From Nitrospirales bacterium (GTDB lineage Bacteria; Nitrospirota; Nitrospiria; Nitrospirales; UBA8639): a stretch of DNA of 57,009 nt. Below, piece by piece: positions 50,295 to 57,009 of the stretch. Where the stretch lies: assembly GCA_007570995.1 (NCBI GenBank), contig RKSG01000145.1, forward strand, positions 79,181-136,189, written 5' to 3'. A program made the position numbers and the translations under genes. Position 1 is the first letter of the stretch, and the number at the start of each line of letters is the position of its first letter. The notes under the pieces were generated by a model. It was not told the DNA's origin and ran no database searches. It saw only the letters and a program-made list of their open reading frames with translations.

Positions 50295-51650
50295 TTACAA
50301 CACCTCCATTAAGTTTGCAGACGATGCAGTGGCCGTATGGCTGTCCCTGACCCGGGGATACCAGGCCCGGTGACGGAGACACAAAGCGGCGACTTCCTGG
50401 CGCACGGAGCGGATGGTCTGGGCCGTTGGTGTATCGCTGAGCATCTTGTCAATCATCGTCGCGATGGCATGCATGTCCTCCTGGCTATACCCGCGGGATG
50501 TCATCGCGGCAGTTCCGATGCGGATACCACTGCAGACCAGTGGGGAATGTTGGTCGTACGGAATCAGGTTCTTATTCACCATGATGTTCACGCTGGCCAG
50601 CCGGTTTTCCGCCTCGACCCCGGTGATACGTTGCCGACTCAAATCCAGAACCATGAGATGATTCTCCGTTCCCCCCGTGATGAGCTGAAAGCCGTACTGC
50701 ATCAGGTCCTCGGCCAGGATGCGGGCATTATTGAGCACCGCGTGCTGATAGGTGACAAAATCGGGCTGCAAGGCCTCGCCCAGGGCCACGGCCTTGGCAG
50801 CGATGGTGTGCATGTGCGCGGCACCTTGAGTTCCGGGGAACAGCGCGCGATCAATGCGTTGCGCAAATGCCTCGGCCGTCTCCTCGCCGAGTAAAATCAT
50901 CCCGCCGCGCGGCCCGCGCAACGTTTTCTGTGTGCTCGTCGTTACGAAATGCGCATGAGGCACGGGAGAAGGATGCAGGCCTGCCGCAATCAATCCCGCG
51001 ACATGCGCCATATCGCACAGCAGCAATGCCCCGACCTCATCAGCAATCTCACGAAAACGCTTGAAATCAATGATCCGGGGATAGGCGCTGGCCCCGGCGA
51101 TAAGCAAACCCGGGCGTACCTCTTTCGCCCGGGCAAGGAGTTGATCGTAGTCAATGCGCCCGCTGTGGTGGTCGACACTATACGAATAGCTGACATGATG
51201 GCGTGCTGCCATGGTGCCTTTCGCCCCGTGGGTCAAATGCCCGCCATGCTTCAGGTCCATGCCCAGGATGCGGTCACCGGATTTCAAATTGCACAAGTAC
51301 ACCGCCTGATTGGCCTGCGAACACGAATACGGCTGGACATTGGCATGTGCGGCGCCGAACAATTGTCTGGCTCGGCGCTTGGCCAGGTTTTCAAGCCTGT
51401 CCATCTCTTCGCATCCGCTGAAATAGCGTTGTCCTGGATACCCTTCCACCACATTATCCGTAACGGATGATCCCATGGCCTCAAGGACGCTGGGGCTGAC
51501 AATATTTGCCGAGGCGATCATGTCCAGACTGTCCTGTCGCCGCTGGCGTTCACGTTTGATAACGGAAAACAGCTCGGGGTCCTGTTGTCGTAAGGTGGCA
51601 TACCGCTGCAGTTCATCATCGGCTGGCGTCTGCAATGGTTGACGACTCAT
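50295..51650 (-). CDS. SHMT-fold PLP enzyme lacking the folate-active glutamate
   Basis: A 451-residue protein with AAAGGAG five bases before the ATG at 51650. It aligns along its whole length with serine hydroxymethyltransferase. PLP-binding Asp213 (LCDMAHVAG), Schiff-base Lys242 (QKTLRGPRGG) and carboxylate-binding Arg377 (SGIRIGT) are present. Several conserved residues differ: the IASEN motif is IASAN, so the catalytic Glu is Ala48, and the Tyr two residues later is Ile50; RYYGG is RYFSG; HSGSQAN is YSCSQAN (Tyr108, Cys110); the His before Lys242 is Gln241. In GlyA that Glu is required for the tetrahydrofolate reaction but not for folate-independent aldol cleavage. This suggests an aldolase, transaldolase or other PLP reaction on a beta-hydroxy amino acid instead of ordinary GlyA. 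Calling it glyA would be risky. Confidence 0.85.
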   Translation of the reverse strand: MSRQPLQTPADDELQRYATLRQQDPELFSVIKRERQRRQDSLDMIASANIVSPSVLEAMGSSVTDNVVEGYPGQRYFSGCEEMDRLENLAKRRARQLFGAAHANVQPYSCSQANQAVYLCNLKSGDRILGMDLKHGGHLTHGAKGTMAARHHVSYSYSVDHHSGRIDYDQLLARAKEVRPGLLIAGASAYPRIIDFKRFREIADEVGALLLCDMAHVAGLIAAGLHPSPVPHAHFVTTSTQKTLRGPRGGMILLGEETAEAFAQRIDRALFPGTQGAAHMHTIAAKAVALGEALQPDFVTYQHAVLNNARILAEDLMQYGFQLITGGTENHLMVLDLSRQRITGVEAENRLASVNIMVNKNLIPYDQHSPLVCSGIRIGTAAMTSRGYSQEDMHAIATMIDKMLSDTPTAQTIRSVRQEVAALCLRHRAWYPRVRDSHTATASSANLMEVL

Positions 51651-51667
51651 CCGTACTCCTTTCCTGA

Positions 51668-52327
51668 TCAGGCGGTCCATTCCGTTTCAGACGTCCATTC
51701 CAGGTCGGGCAGGAACTGCCGAATCCGCGAAACAGACAACGCACCTGAGCGCAACAGTCTCGGGACAGCTCCCGTAAAATCAACCAGGGTGGAGGGATTG
51801 CTCCGCTGGCTTGGCCCACCGTCCAGCACCAGCGGAACCTGCGGGCCGAGTTGCCGTGCGACATCCTGCGCGGTGTCATGCGTCACCATCCCGGACACAT
51901 TCGCACTGGTCATGGCGACAGGATAGCCGACCCGCTCCACCAGATCCAGACACAACCGATTGTCGGGAATACGCACCGCCACCGCTCCGATACCGGCAGT
52001 CACGTAATCCGGGACCACCTCATCATTCTTGAGAAAGATCCCGGCCATTGCCCCAGGCCAGATATTCCGCAGAGCACCGATGGTTTGTTCGTCCACATAC
52101 ACGACCACCTGTCGAAACTGTTCAAAGCCGGCGACATAGATCATGACAGGCTTGCCCCGGCTGCGTGCTTTCACATCATAAATCTTCTCGATCCCGGACG
52201 CGGTTGCGATACTGGCGGCGATGCCATACACCGTATCGGTAGGAAGCACCACGACATCTCCCCTCTCGAGCAGTGCCACGGCCCTGTCGACCGCTCGCGC
52301 ATCCGTTGCAGGTAAAATCTCTGTCAC
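51668..52327 (-). CDS. L-threonylcarbamoyladenylate synthase-like (TsaC/YrdC/Sua5)
   Basis: A 219-residue YrdC-fold protein starting with GTG at 52327 (AAGGA six bases upstream). Landmarks: VVLPTDTVYGIAA (the ATP/substrate pocket) at ~25-37, KARSRGKPVMIYV, and the binding loop PVAMTSANVSG at ~135-145. Family enzymes join threonine, bicarbonate and ATP to threonylcarbamoyl-AMP for the t6A tRNA modification. Length fits TsaC without the Sua5 extra domain. Most genomes have one essential copy, so it may be that housekeeping gene placed in the cluster. Separated from the SHMT-like gene by 17 bases. Confidence 0.85.
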   Translation of the reverse strand: MTEILPATDARAVDRAVALLERGDVVVLPTDTVYGIAASIATASGIEKIYDVKARSRGKPVMIYVAGFEQFRQVVVYVDEQTIGALRNIWPGAMAGIFLKNDEVVPDYVTAGIGAVAVRIPDNRLCLDLVERVGYPVAMTSANVSGMVTHDTAQDVARQLGPQVPLVLDGGPSQRSNPSTLVDFTGAVPRLLRSGALSVSRIRQFLPDLEWTSETEWTA

Positions 52328-52419
52328 CAGTCTTCCTTCACCTGGGGTGGCACCATCTGTCCGCTTGATATGCGAGGGTGTGTCCGGGCAGGTGTGATCC
52401 AGCGAATGCCCAGTGTTCG

Positions 52420-53424
52420 CTAACGCCGGGTGGCTTCAATGATAACGCCGTCCCAGTCGCCGGTTCCCTTTTTCAACTGAAGACACCGTGGTTGGCGGAA
52501 TCCGCAAATTGTCAGCCATCGTTGCACCTCCTGGGCACTGTAGGTATTCCCCGCCCGGGAGTACAGGAGCATCGTAATGGCAAACAGGTTCGTTTCCAGG
52601 ACATTGAACCCCGGCCTGTTCATGAGAAACGTGTCTTGAATAAGAATGCGTCCGCCGGGGGGAATCGCACGTCTCAGTTTGTAGAACAGGGTTCGGTTTT
52701 CGACCGGTGAGAACATGTGCACTACGTTTGAGACCCACATCACGTCAAACGTTCCGGGCACTGGATCATTGAACAGGTCGCCGGCATGACAGGACAGTCG
52801 TGCACCGTGACGCAGCGGTTCGGCGATCTGTTGGGCAACATCCAGGGCATCCGCACGATCCCAGATACCCGCGTGCAACTTGGGATGTTTCCTCAAAAAC
52901 TCCAGTGCATACGTACCGGGGCCGCCTCCCACATCCAGGAGAGAGGTCACGTTTTTCAGATTCAGCTGCGCCGCCACCTCTCTTGCAGGTTTCAGCGACC
53001 GCTGGTGCATGGCCCAGGTAAATGAACGACGGGATGCGGGATCACTGTTCTCAATGGGCTTCGGATCGCGTATCACCGTCTTCAACTGTGCCCAGGACTG
53101 CCACTGTTGCACGATCAGGTCAAGATACGCGCCCTGATAGTCCGGGCTGTTCCGGTTCAGGTATGTGCGTCCCAACGGGCCAACACCATAGGCGGCACCC
53201 TGTTTGAAGAGCAGGCCGACGGTATGCAGATTGCGAAGCAGAATCTCCACCGCGCGATCATTGGCCTCCAATGCCCTGGCCAGGACTTTGGGAGTCCAGA
53301 CCCGTTTGCCCATGTGGGTGAACACGTCGAGCTCAAGCGCCGTGGCCAGCAGGCCAGGCAAACGAAACGCATACAGCACATCCTTGAACTGCTCCATGGT
53401 ACGAATGGGCAATGGTGTCATCAT
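52420..53424 (-). CDS. O-methyltransferase-type SAM methyltransferase with dimerisation domain
   Basis: A 334-residue protein (start 53424 with AAGGAAGGA upstream; the frame opens at 53493). The first ~90 residues are a winged-helix dimerisation domain (LPGLLATALELDVFTH, ARALEANDRAVEILLRNLHTVGLL), and the rest a Rossmann domain with motif I LLDVGGGPGTYALEFL at ~165. The catalytic-region pattern VSNVVHMFSPVE..., then PPGGRILIQDTFL matches the plant-type and CrtF/BchU O-methyltransferases. A conserved His sits in VVHMF. The acceptor is unknown; it could be a hydroxyl or carbon. No overlap with the next gene. Confidence 0.8.
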   Translation of the reverse strand: MMTPLPIRTMEQFKDVLYAFRLPGLLATALELDVFTHMGKRVWTPKVLARALEANDRAVEILLRNLHTVGLLFKQGAAYGVGPLGRTYLNRNSPDYQGAYLDLIVQQWQSWAQLKTVIRDPKPIENSDPASRRSFTWAMHQRSLKPAREVAAQLNLKNVTSLLDVGGGPGTYALEFLRKHPKLHAGIWDRADALDVAQQIAEPLRHGARLSCHAGDLFNDPVPGTFDVMWVSNVVHMFSPVENRTLFYKLRRAIPPGGRILIQDTFLMNRPGFNVLETNLFAITMLLYSRAGNTYSAQEVQRWLTICGFRQPRCLQLKKGTGDWDGVIIEATRR

Positions 53425-53437
53425 AGCATCCTTCCTT

Positions 53438-54052
53438 TCACGGCTGACCTGGGATTGTGGTGTGTAACGCTCGTTCAACCACGGCTTTTGCACCGGTCAT
53501 GATAGAGGCTCCGTCACCGACCAGGAGTGAATCAAAATGATAGTTGAGCACACGACGTACCCCCTCGCGTGCCCTGGCCGGGTCGGCGTATTTTGCGTCT
53601 GGCAACAGACTCACCGAGCCTGCGGGTTTGCCGAGCAGGGCGTCCCCGACAAGCAGGACCCCCCTCCCCTGCTGCAGAAACAGAGCCGACTCACCAGGCG
53701 ACTTCTGATCGGCCAGGTGGATGACCCACAGGCCGCCGGGCAGCAGTTCCCCATCCACAAAGGTCTTGTCGGGCGTCACCGACATCTCTGGTGCATCTGC
53801 CTTCGGAACATAGACGCGAGCGTGCAACTCGTCCCGGTACCGGGCGGCTTCGCGTACATGGTCACGATTCGTGAGCACGATGTAATCCACGCCGCCGGCG
53901 GCCTTAAGCTGTGTCAGATCAGCATCAGGGAGAGGGGGAGGATCAACGAGGATACGATGTTCGCCCACGTCCAGCAAATGGCCATTAAACTCAATCTGCT
54001 TTTCCTCGGAAAACCACGACCAGGTCGCGATGCCGGGCAGAACGGGCCTCAT
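53438..54052 (-). CDS. Metallo-beta-lactamase-fold protein with lost metal ligands
   Basis: A 204-residue protein with the MBL-fold strand order, including LLVGDALLG near 134-142. The metal motif HxHxDH is replaced by TNRDH (61-65, only DH kept), PGH is PGE121, and the final GH is GDG. Only Asp137 in VGDAL clearly remains. It therefore probably does not bind two zinc ions as normal members do. It may be structural or bind another ligand, or belong to a known ligand-poor MBL branch. Its start overlaps the upstream gene's stop by ATGA. Confidence 0.7.
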   Translation of the reverse strand: MRPVLPGIATWSWFSEEKQIEFNGHLLDVGEHRILVDPPPLPDADLTQLKAAGGVDYIVLTNRDHVREAARYRDELHARVYVPKADAPEMSVTPDKTFVDGELLPGGLWVIHLADQKSPGESALFLQQGRGVLLVGDALLGKPAGSVSLLPDAKYADPARAREGVRRVLNYHFDSLLVGDGASIMTGAKAVVERALHTTIPGQP

Positions 54053-54288
54053 AGTTCGGCAATCGCCTCACGCAACATGGCCGTCGTTTGGGAGAGAATG
54101 TTTTCTTCAGAAGGCAGGTCGAGAATATCGTCTTCGGGCACCGTCAGAAATTTCCGGTTGGCCCCTTTCGTCAGTGAAATCAAAAACCGGCTGTTCGAAG
54201 GTACGGTCGGAATGACCACCTCCACGTCGGCATCAATGTTTTTCACCGCCGCAAGAAACGCCGCTTTCCCTTCCTCAAAATCTTCCAT
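54049..54288 (-). CDS. Small acidic protein, unknown
   Basis: A 79-residue acidic protein (MEDFEEGKAAFLAAVKNIDA start) with no signal or membrane helix. It has a repeated SE/DL pattern (DILDLPSEENILSQT) and reads as a small folded domain. Overlaps the MBL-fold gene by ATGA, so they are co-translated. No family recognised. Confidence 0.65.
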   Translation of the reverse strand: MEDFEEGKAAFLAAVKNIDADVEVVIPTVPSNSRFLISLTKGANRKFLTVPEDDILDLPSEENILSQTTAMLREAIAEL

Positions 54289-54321
54289 GGTGTCTTCTCC
54301 CCATCCAATCGCTGGATGGCG

Positions 54322-54516
54322 TCATCCTCTCATGAATTCATCAAGCCGTAGACCTACGTAAAAAAGATTGACAACAAACGACAGACCCAATACCGCGAAA
54401 GCCCATTTCGCCCAGGTGCGGTAGCCGCCCTCCTGGTTCTTACCTTCAACGGCGACAACGCCCGTCAGGATGACTGCGCTCATCACCTGGATGATGGCAA
54501 CCATCGCTTCGATCAT
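54322..54516 (-). CDS. Small membrane protein, unknown
   Basis: A 64-residue protein with two hydrophobic helices (residues ~5-22 and ~37-54) joined by a polar loop (VEGKNQEGGYRTWAK). It begins directly at the stop of the thioredoxin-fold gene (TGAATG). No family recognised. Confidence 0.65.
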   Translation of the reverse strand: MIEAMVAIIQVMSAVILTGVVAVEGKNQEGGYRTWAKWAFAVLGLSFVVNLFYVGLRLDEFMRG

Positions 54517-55047
54517 TCAAACCGGTTCCCCGTCGGCCAGCAGTTTCGAGATTTCTTCCAGTATGGCTGCGGAGTCTGCCAGTGCCATGTTGCCGACGCG
54601 CTGCCATCGGATCACACCGGACTGGTCCAGGATATACACGTTAGGAATGAACCGTCCGCCGCCGTACAGGCGATCCGTGACCCGGTCAGGGTCCGTGAGG
54701 TAGGGATACGTCACCTTCACAGGAAACGTCCCGAGAAATTCCTGCACATCGGTCTGGGAGTCGCCAGAGGAATTCACCCCGACCACTGACACACGCTGTC
54801 CCTGCGTAGCCTCGTGAACCTTTTGCAGATTTGTGCCCTGTATACGGCAGGGTTCGCAAATATGAAACAGGCCGAGCACCACGACACGGCCCCGCAGATC
54901 CTGCAACGAGAGCGGATGACCCTCAAGGGACGTCAGCGAGAATGTTGGCGCCGGCTCACCAACCTTCCAGACCCCCCCGGCCCAGACTGCTGGAGTGAGA
55001 ACAAGAAGCATCGCAAGACCGACCAGGCTGACACGGTAATGTTTCAT
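54517..55047 (-). CDS. Exported TlpA/ResA-like thioredoxin-fold protein
   Basis: A 176-residue protein starting at 55047 with a GGGGAGGA binding site and a clear signal peptide (MLLVLTPAVWAG). The mature part is AhpC-TSA/redoxin-like: APTFSLTSLEGHPLSLQDLRGRVVVLGLF with the active site FHICEPC (Cys64 and Cys67), then VVGVNSSGDSQTDVQEFL and VYILDQSGVIRWQRVGN. TlpA- and ResA-type proteins reduce disulfides in the periplasm, often for cytochrome c maturation; this CEPC variant fits that group. It is the first gene of the cluster and lies 141 bases from purF. Confidence 0.85.
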   Translation of the reverse strand: MKHYRVSLVGLAMLLVLTPAVWAGGVWKVGEPAPTFSLTSLEGHPLSLQDLRGRVVVLGLFHICEPCRIQGTNLQKVHEATQGQRVSVVGVNSSGDSQTDVQEFLGTFPVKVTYPYLTDPDRVTDRLYGGGRFIPNVYILDQSGVIRWQRVGNMALADSAAILEEISKLLADGEPV

Positions 55048-55188
55048 GGCAATCCTCCCCTGTGACGCAACGACCAAAAGCCGCCACGGCACTCGATTCC
55101 AAGCCACCCGGGTTCGGACTCTATCACAGGACGGCTTCGGCGGGCAATCCAATTGCGGTTTTTATTTGTGGCTGTCTGCACCTGTCCA

Positions 55189-56655
55189 TCAAACGACAGT
55201 GGGACGGGTGCCTGTCGCAGCACTGTTCGCCTTGCCGGCATCGGGTGTCTCAAACAGCCCAAGCTGAATTTCTTCGGCTTTCGTCAGGGCAATGGGATAC
55301 TGTTCAGAAAAACAGGCATGACAATAATGATCGTTGCGGCCCGGCACGGCATTGAGCATGCCCTCCAGGCTCAGATAGTGGAGACTGTCGGCGGTCACAT
55401 ACCGACGGATCTCCTCGACGGAATGGCCGAACCCGATCAGCTCTTTCTGCGTAGGCGTATCAATGCCGTAAAAGCACGGGGAAACCGTCGGCGGAGAACT
55501 GATGCGCAAATGCACTTCTGTCGCGCCGGCGTTGCGGATCATTCTGATAATTTTCTGGCTTGTCGTACCGCGCACAAGGGAATCATCCACGACCACCACG
55601 CGCCGGCCGTTCAGGACATCGGGCACAACATTCAACTTCAGCTTCACGCCAAAGTGTCGAATGGCCTGCTCCGGTTCAATGAACGTGCGTCCGACATAAT
55701 GATTCCTCGTCAACCCGATTTCAAACGGAATGCCGGAGCCTTCCGCATACCCCATGGCCGCCGGCACGCCGGAGTCCGGAACAGGAATCACCACATCAGC
55801 GTGCACATAGGCTTCTTGAGCCAACTGCCGTCCCAGGGTTTTGCGAACGGGATACACGGCATGATCGCCAAAGATCCGGGAATCCGGCCGCGCGAAATAC
55901 ACATATTCAAACACACACTTTGCGGGCGTATCGGGAAGGGTAAACGGATGATGAGAGGTGACCCCGCTGTCATTAATGACCATGATTTCCCCTGGCTCAA
56001 CATCCCGCACAAACCTGGCCTCCATGAGATCAAACGCACAGGTCTCCGATGCGACGACCCACGCGTCCTGGAACTGCCCAAGACACAGAGGCCGGAAGCC
56101 ATACGGGTCACGCGCCGCGATCAGGTCGTGATCGGTCAGCATCACCAGCGAGTAGGCCCCGCGCACCAGTGACAGCGCCTCGGTGACCCGTTCGAGCAAC
56201 GTCTCTCCACGGGAATGAGCCATCAAATGGATAATCGTTTCGGTGTCGGAGTTGGACTGAAAAATCGAGCCATAGGCCTCGAGTTCACTGCGCAGCATCG
56301 ACGCATTGGTGAGATTTCCGTTGTGGGCCACCGCCAGATTCCCGAGGGCGAAATTGACGGTCAGCGGCTGCACATTGTTGAGAACACGCTCTCCGGCGGT
56401 GGAATAGCGATTGTGGCCAATCGCCTTGTCGCCGTGGAGACGGCGAATGTCCTTTTTGCCGAAAATATCCGCGACCAGTCCCATCCCTTTTTCCACGTGG
56501 AAATTCCGGCCGTCCGAGGACACGATTCCCGAACTTTCCTGCCCGCGATGTTGCAGCGCATACAAGCCCAGATACGTGAAATTGGCGGCTTCCCGATGCC
56601 CGTGAATGCCAAACACCGCACATTCATCGTGGAATTTATCCGGGGACGAATCCAT
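55189..56655 (-). CDS. purF: Amidophosphoribosyltransferase
   Basis: First step of purine synthesis: PRPP and glutamine to phosphoribosylamine. The start at 56655 has GGGAGGAG upstream (488 residues; the frame opens at 56859). An 11-residue propeptide precedes Cys12 (DECAVFGIHGH), the glutaminase nucleophile after processing. Four further cysteines (AKCVFEY, VSPCFYG, and YCHACF) match the [4Fe-4S] ligands of the Bacillus-type enzyme. The PRPP loop is VVVVDDSLVRGTTSQKI. Separate from the pur genes at 17.4-19.8 kb. Confidence 0.96.
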   Translation of the reverse strand: MDSSPDKFHDECAVFGIHGHREAANFTYLGLYALQHRGQESSGIVSSDGRNFHVEKGMGLVADIFGKKDIRRLHGDKAIGHNRYSTAGERVLNNVQPLTVNFALGNLAVAHNGNLTNASMLRSELEAYGSIFQSNSDTETIIHLMAHSRGETLLERVTEALSLVRGAYSLVMLTDHDLIAARDPYGFRPLCLGQFQDAWVVASETCAFDLMEARFVRDVEPGEIMVINDSGVTSHHPFTLPDTPAKCVFEYVYFARPDSRIFGDHAVYPVRKTLGRQLAQEAYVHADVVIPVPDSGVPAAMGYAEGSGIPFEIGLTRNHYVGRTFIEPEQAIRHFGVKLKLNVVPDVLNGRRVVVVDDSLVRGTTSQKIIRMIRNAGATEVHLRISSPPTVSPCFYGIDTPTQKELIGFGHSVEEIRRYVTADSLHYLSLEGMLNAVPGRNDHYCHACFSEQYPIALTKAEEIQLGLFETPDAGKANSAATGTRPTVV

Positions 56656-56737
56656 GGCGGGACTCCTCCCTGCCCGCGAACGACGGGCAGGCATCACGAG
56701 CGAAGACGGGTTCCAGTAGCCGGCGTGTTGCATGGAA

Positions 56738-56920
56738 TCAGCGTTGTTTATGGTGCCACCACTCGACAATTTTTGTGACCACCTGCCAGACAAACCCGCC
56801 AAGAAACACCACAATGGTGAAAACAAGGGATTGGCCAATGTCCGGATCGTTTGCAGCACGAGTCGCCATCAGGAACAGAAACCCTCCCACACCTGCGAAC
56901 CGCATGAACCAGGCAAGCAT
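56738..56920 (-). CDS. Small two-helix membrane protein
   Basis: A 60-residue protein with two hydrophobic helices (residues ~3-19 and ~30-48) and a basic end (WWHHKQR). The start at 56920 lies inside a short sequence (GCATGCCCCTGGCG) that recurs at the window end. It lies 82 bases upstream of purF on the same strand. No family recognised. Confidence 0.6.
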   Translation of the reverse strand: MLAWFMRFAGVGGFLFLMATRAANDPDIGQSLVFTIVVFLGGFVWQVVTKIVEWWHHKQR

Positions 56921-57009
56921 GCCCCTGGCGCCCCCCCCTGGATTCCCGCTCAACACACTGCGGGAATGACGGAGGGGGGGGCATGATGCGGGAATGCATG
57001 CCCCTGGCG
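56917..57009. repeat. REP-like palindrome, copy 2, with flanking direct repeat
   Basis: ATTCCCGC (56942-56949) pairs with GCGGGAAT (56960-56967), 10-base loop. With its flanks (CCCTGG, then ACGGAGGGGGGG) this is the inverse of the element at 47071-47112, differing at only a few positions. A 14-base direct repeat GCATGCCCCTGGCG flanks it at 56917-56930 and 56996-57009. Confidence 0.75.

Noticed and set aside
50295-51650. Plain glyA assignment
   Set aside because: The IASEN to IASAN change and other substitutions make ordinary folate-dependent activity doubtful.

Overview
The window reads as a stretch of chromosome from a Gram-negative, fairly GC-rich bacterium. It carries genes for Kdo and heptose (LPS) synthesis, several outer-membrane-type lipoproteins, a periplasmic Deg protease, a NarK-type nitrate/nitrite porter and group-II sigma-70-like promoters. 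The mix of genes and the many conserved proteins I cannot name fit a member of Nitrospirota (Nitrospira-like). That assignment is an inference from overall impression, not from a database search.

Layout. 0-3 kb: two small lipoproteins, a bacterial PRMT-like methyltransferase and a LysM lipoprotein. 3.2-9.8 kb: ligA converges on a minus-strand run made of an 8-Cys exported protein, queG, a small ORF, an unknown protein and a CNNM/CorC membrane protein. 10-13.3 kb: groL, groS and an rpoH-type sigma factor directly upstream of the chaperonins. 13.8-19.75 kb: a nitrate/nitrite porter, then the operon ribBA-ribH-nusB-purB-purS-purQ behind a near-consensus promoter. 19.9-20.9 kb: a broken ADP-ribosylglycohydrolase gene beside tRNA-Phe. 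21.2-24.4 kb: proA and a large unknown protein. 24.5-34.9 kb: the pyrimidine operon pyrR-pyrB-pyrC-(TMEM205-like)-carA-(M48 protease)-carB-greA-(SAM hydrolase family). It is preceded by a promoter, a PyrR-binding hairpin and an intrinsic terminator, so it is probably controlled by PyrR attenuation. 35-36.9 kb: bioA with a coupled unknown gene. 37-47 kb: lepA-lepB, then hldE kinase domain, kdsB, pyrG, kdsA, pgsA, plsY and a Deg protease. 47.1-55.05 kb: a minus-strand cluster of nine genes. 55.2-56.9 kb: purF and a small membrane protein.

The most unusual part is the 47.1-55.05 kb cluster. It contains an SHMT-fold enzyme in which the glutamate needed for tetrahydrofolate chemistry is alanine, a methyltransferase of the sarcosine/dimethylglycine type whose ribosome binding site lies inside the end of that SHMT-like gene, and a 756-residue fusion of a class III aminotransferase to a beta-hydroxyacid dehydrogenase. 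Next to these are a TsaC-like protein, an O-methyltransferase-type enzyme, a metallo-beta-lactamase-fold protein that has lost most metal ligands, two small proteins and an exported CEPC thioredoxin-fold protein. I read the core as a candidate undescribed pathway for making or modifying an amino acid or amine, ending in semialdehyde reduction; its substrate cannot be told from sequence alone.

A pair of inverted REP-like palindromes sits at about 47.07 kb and at the window end, bracketing this cluster and purF.
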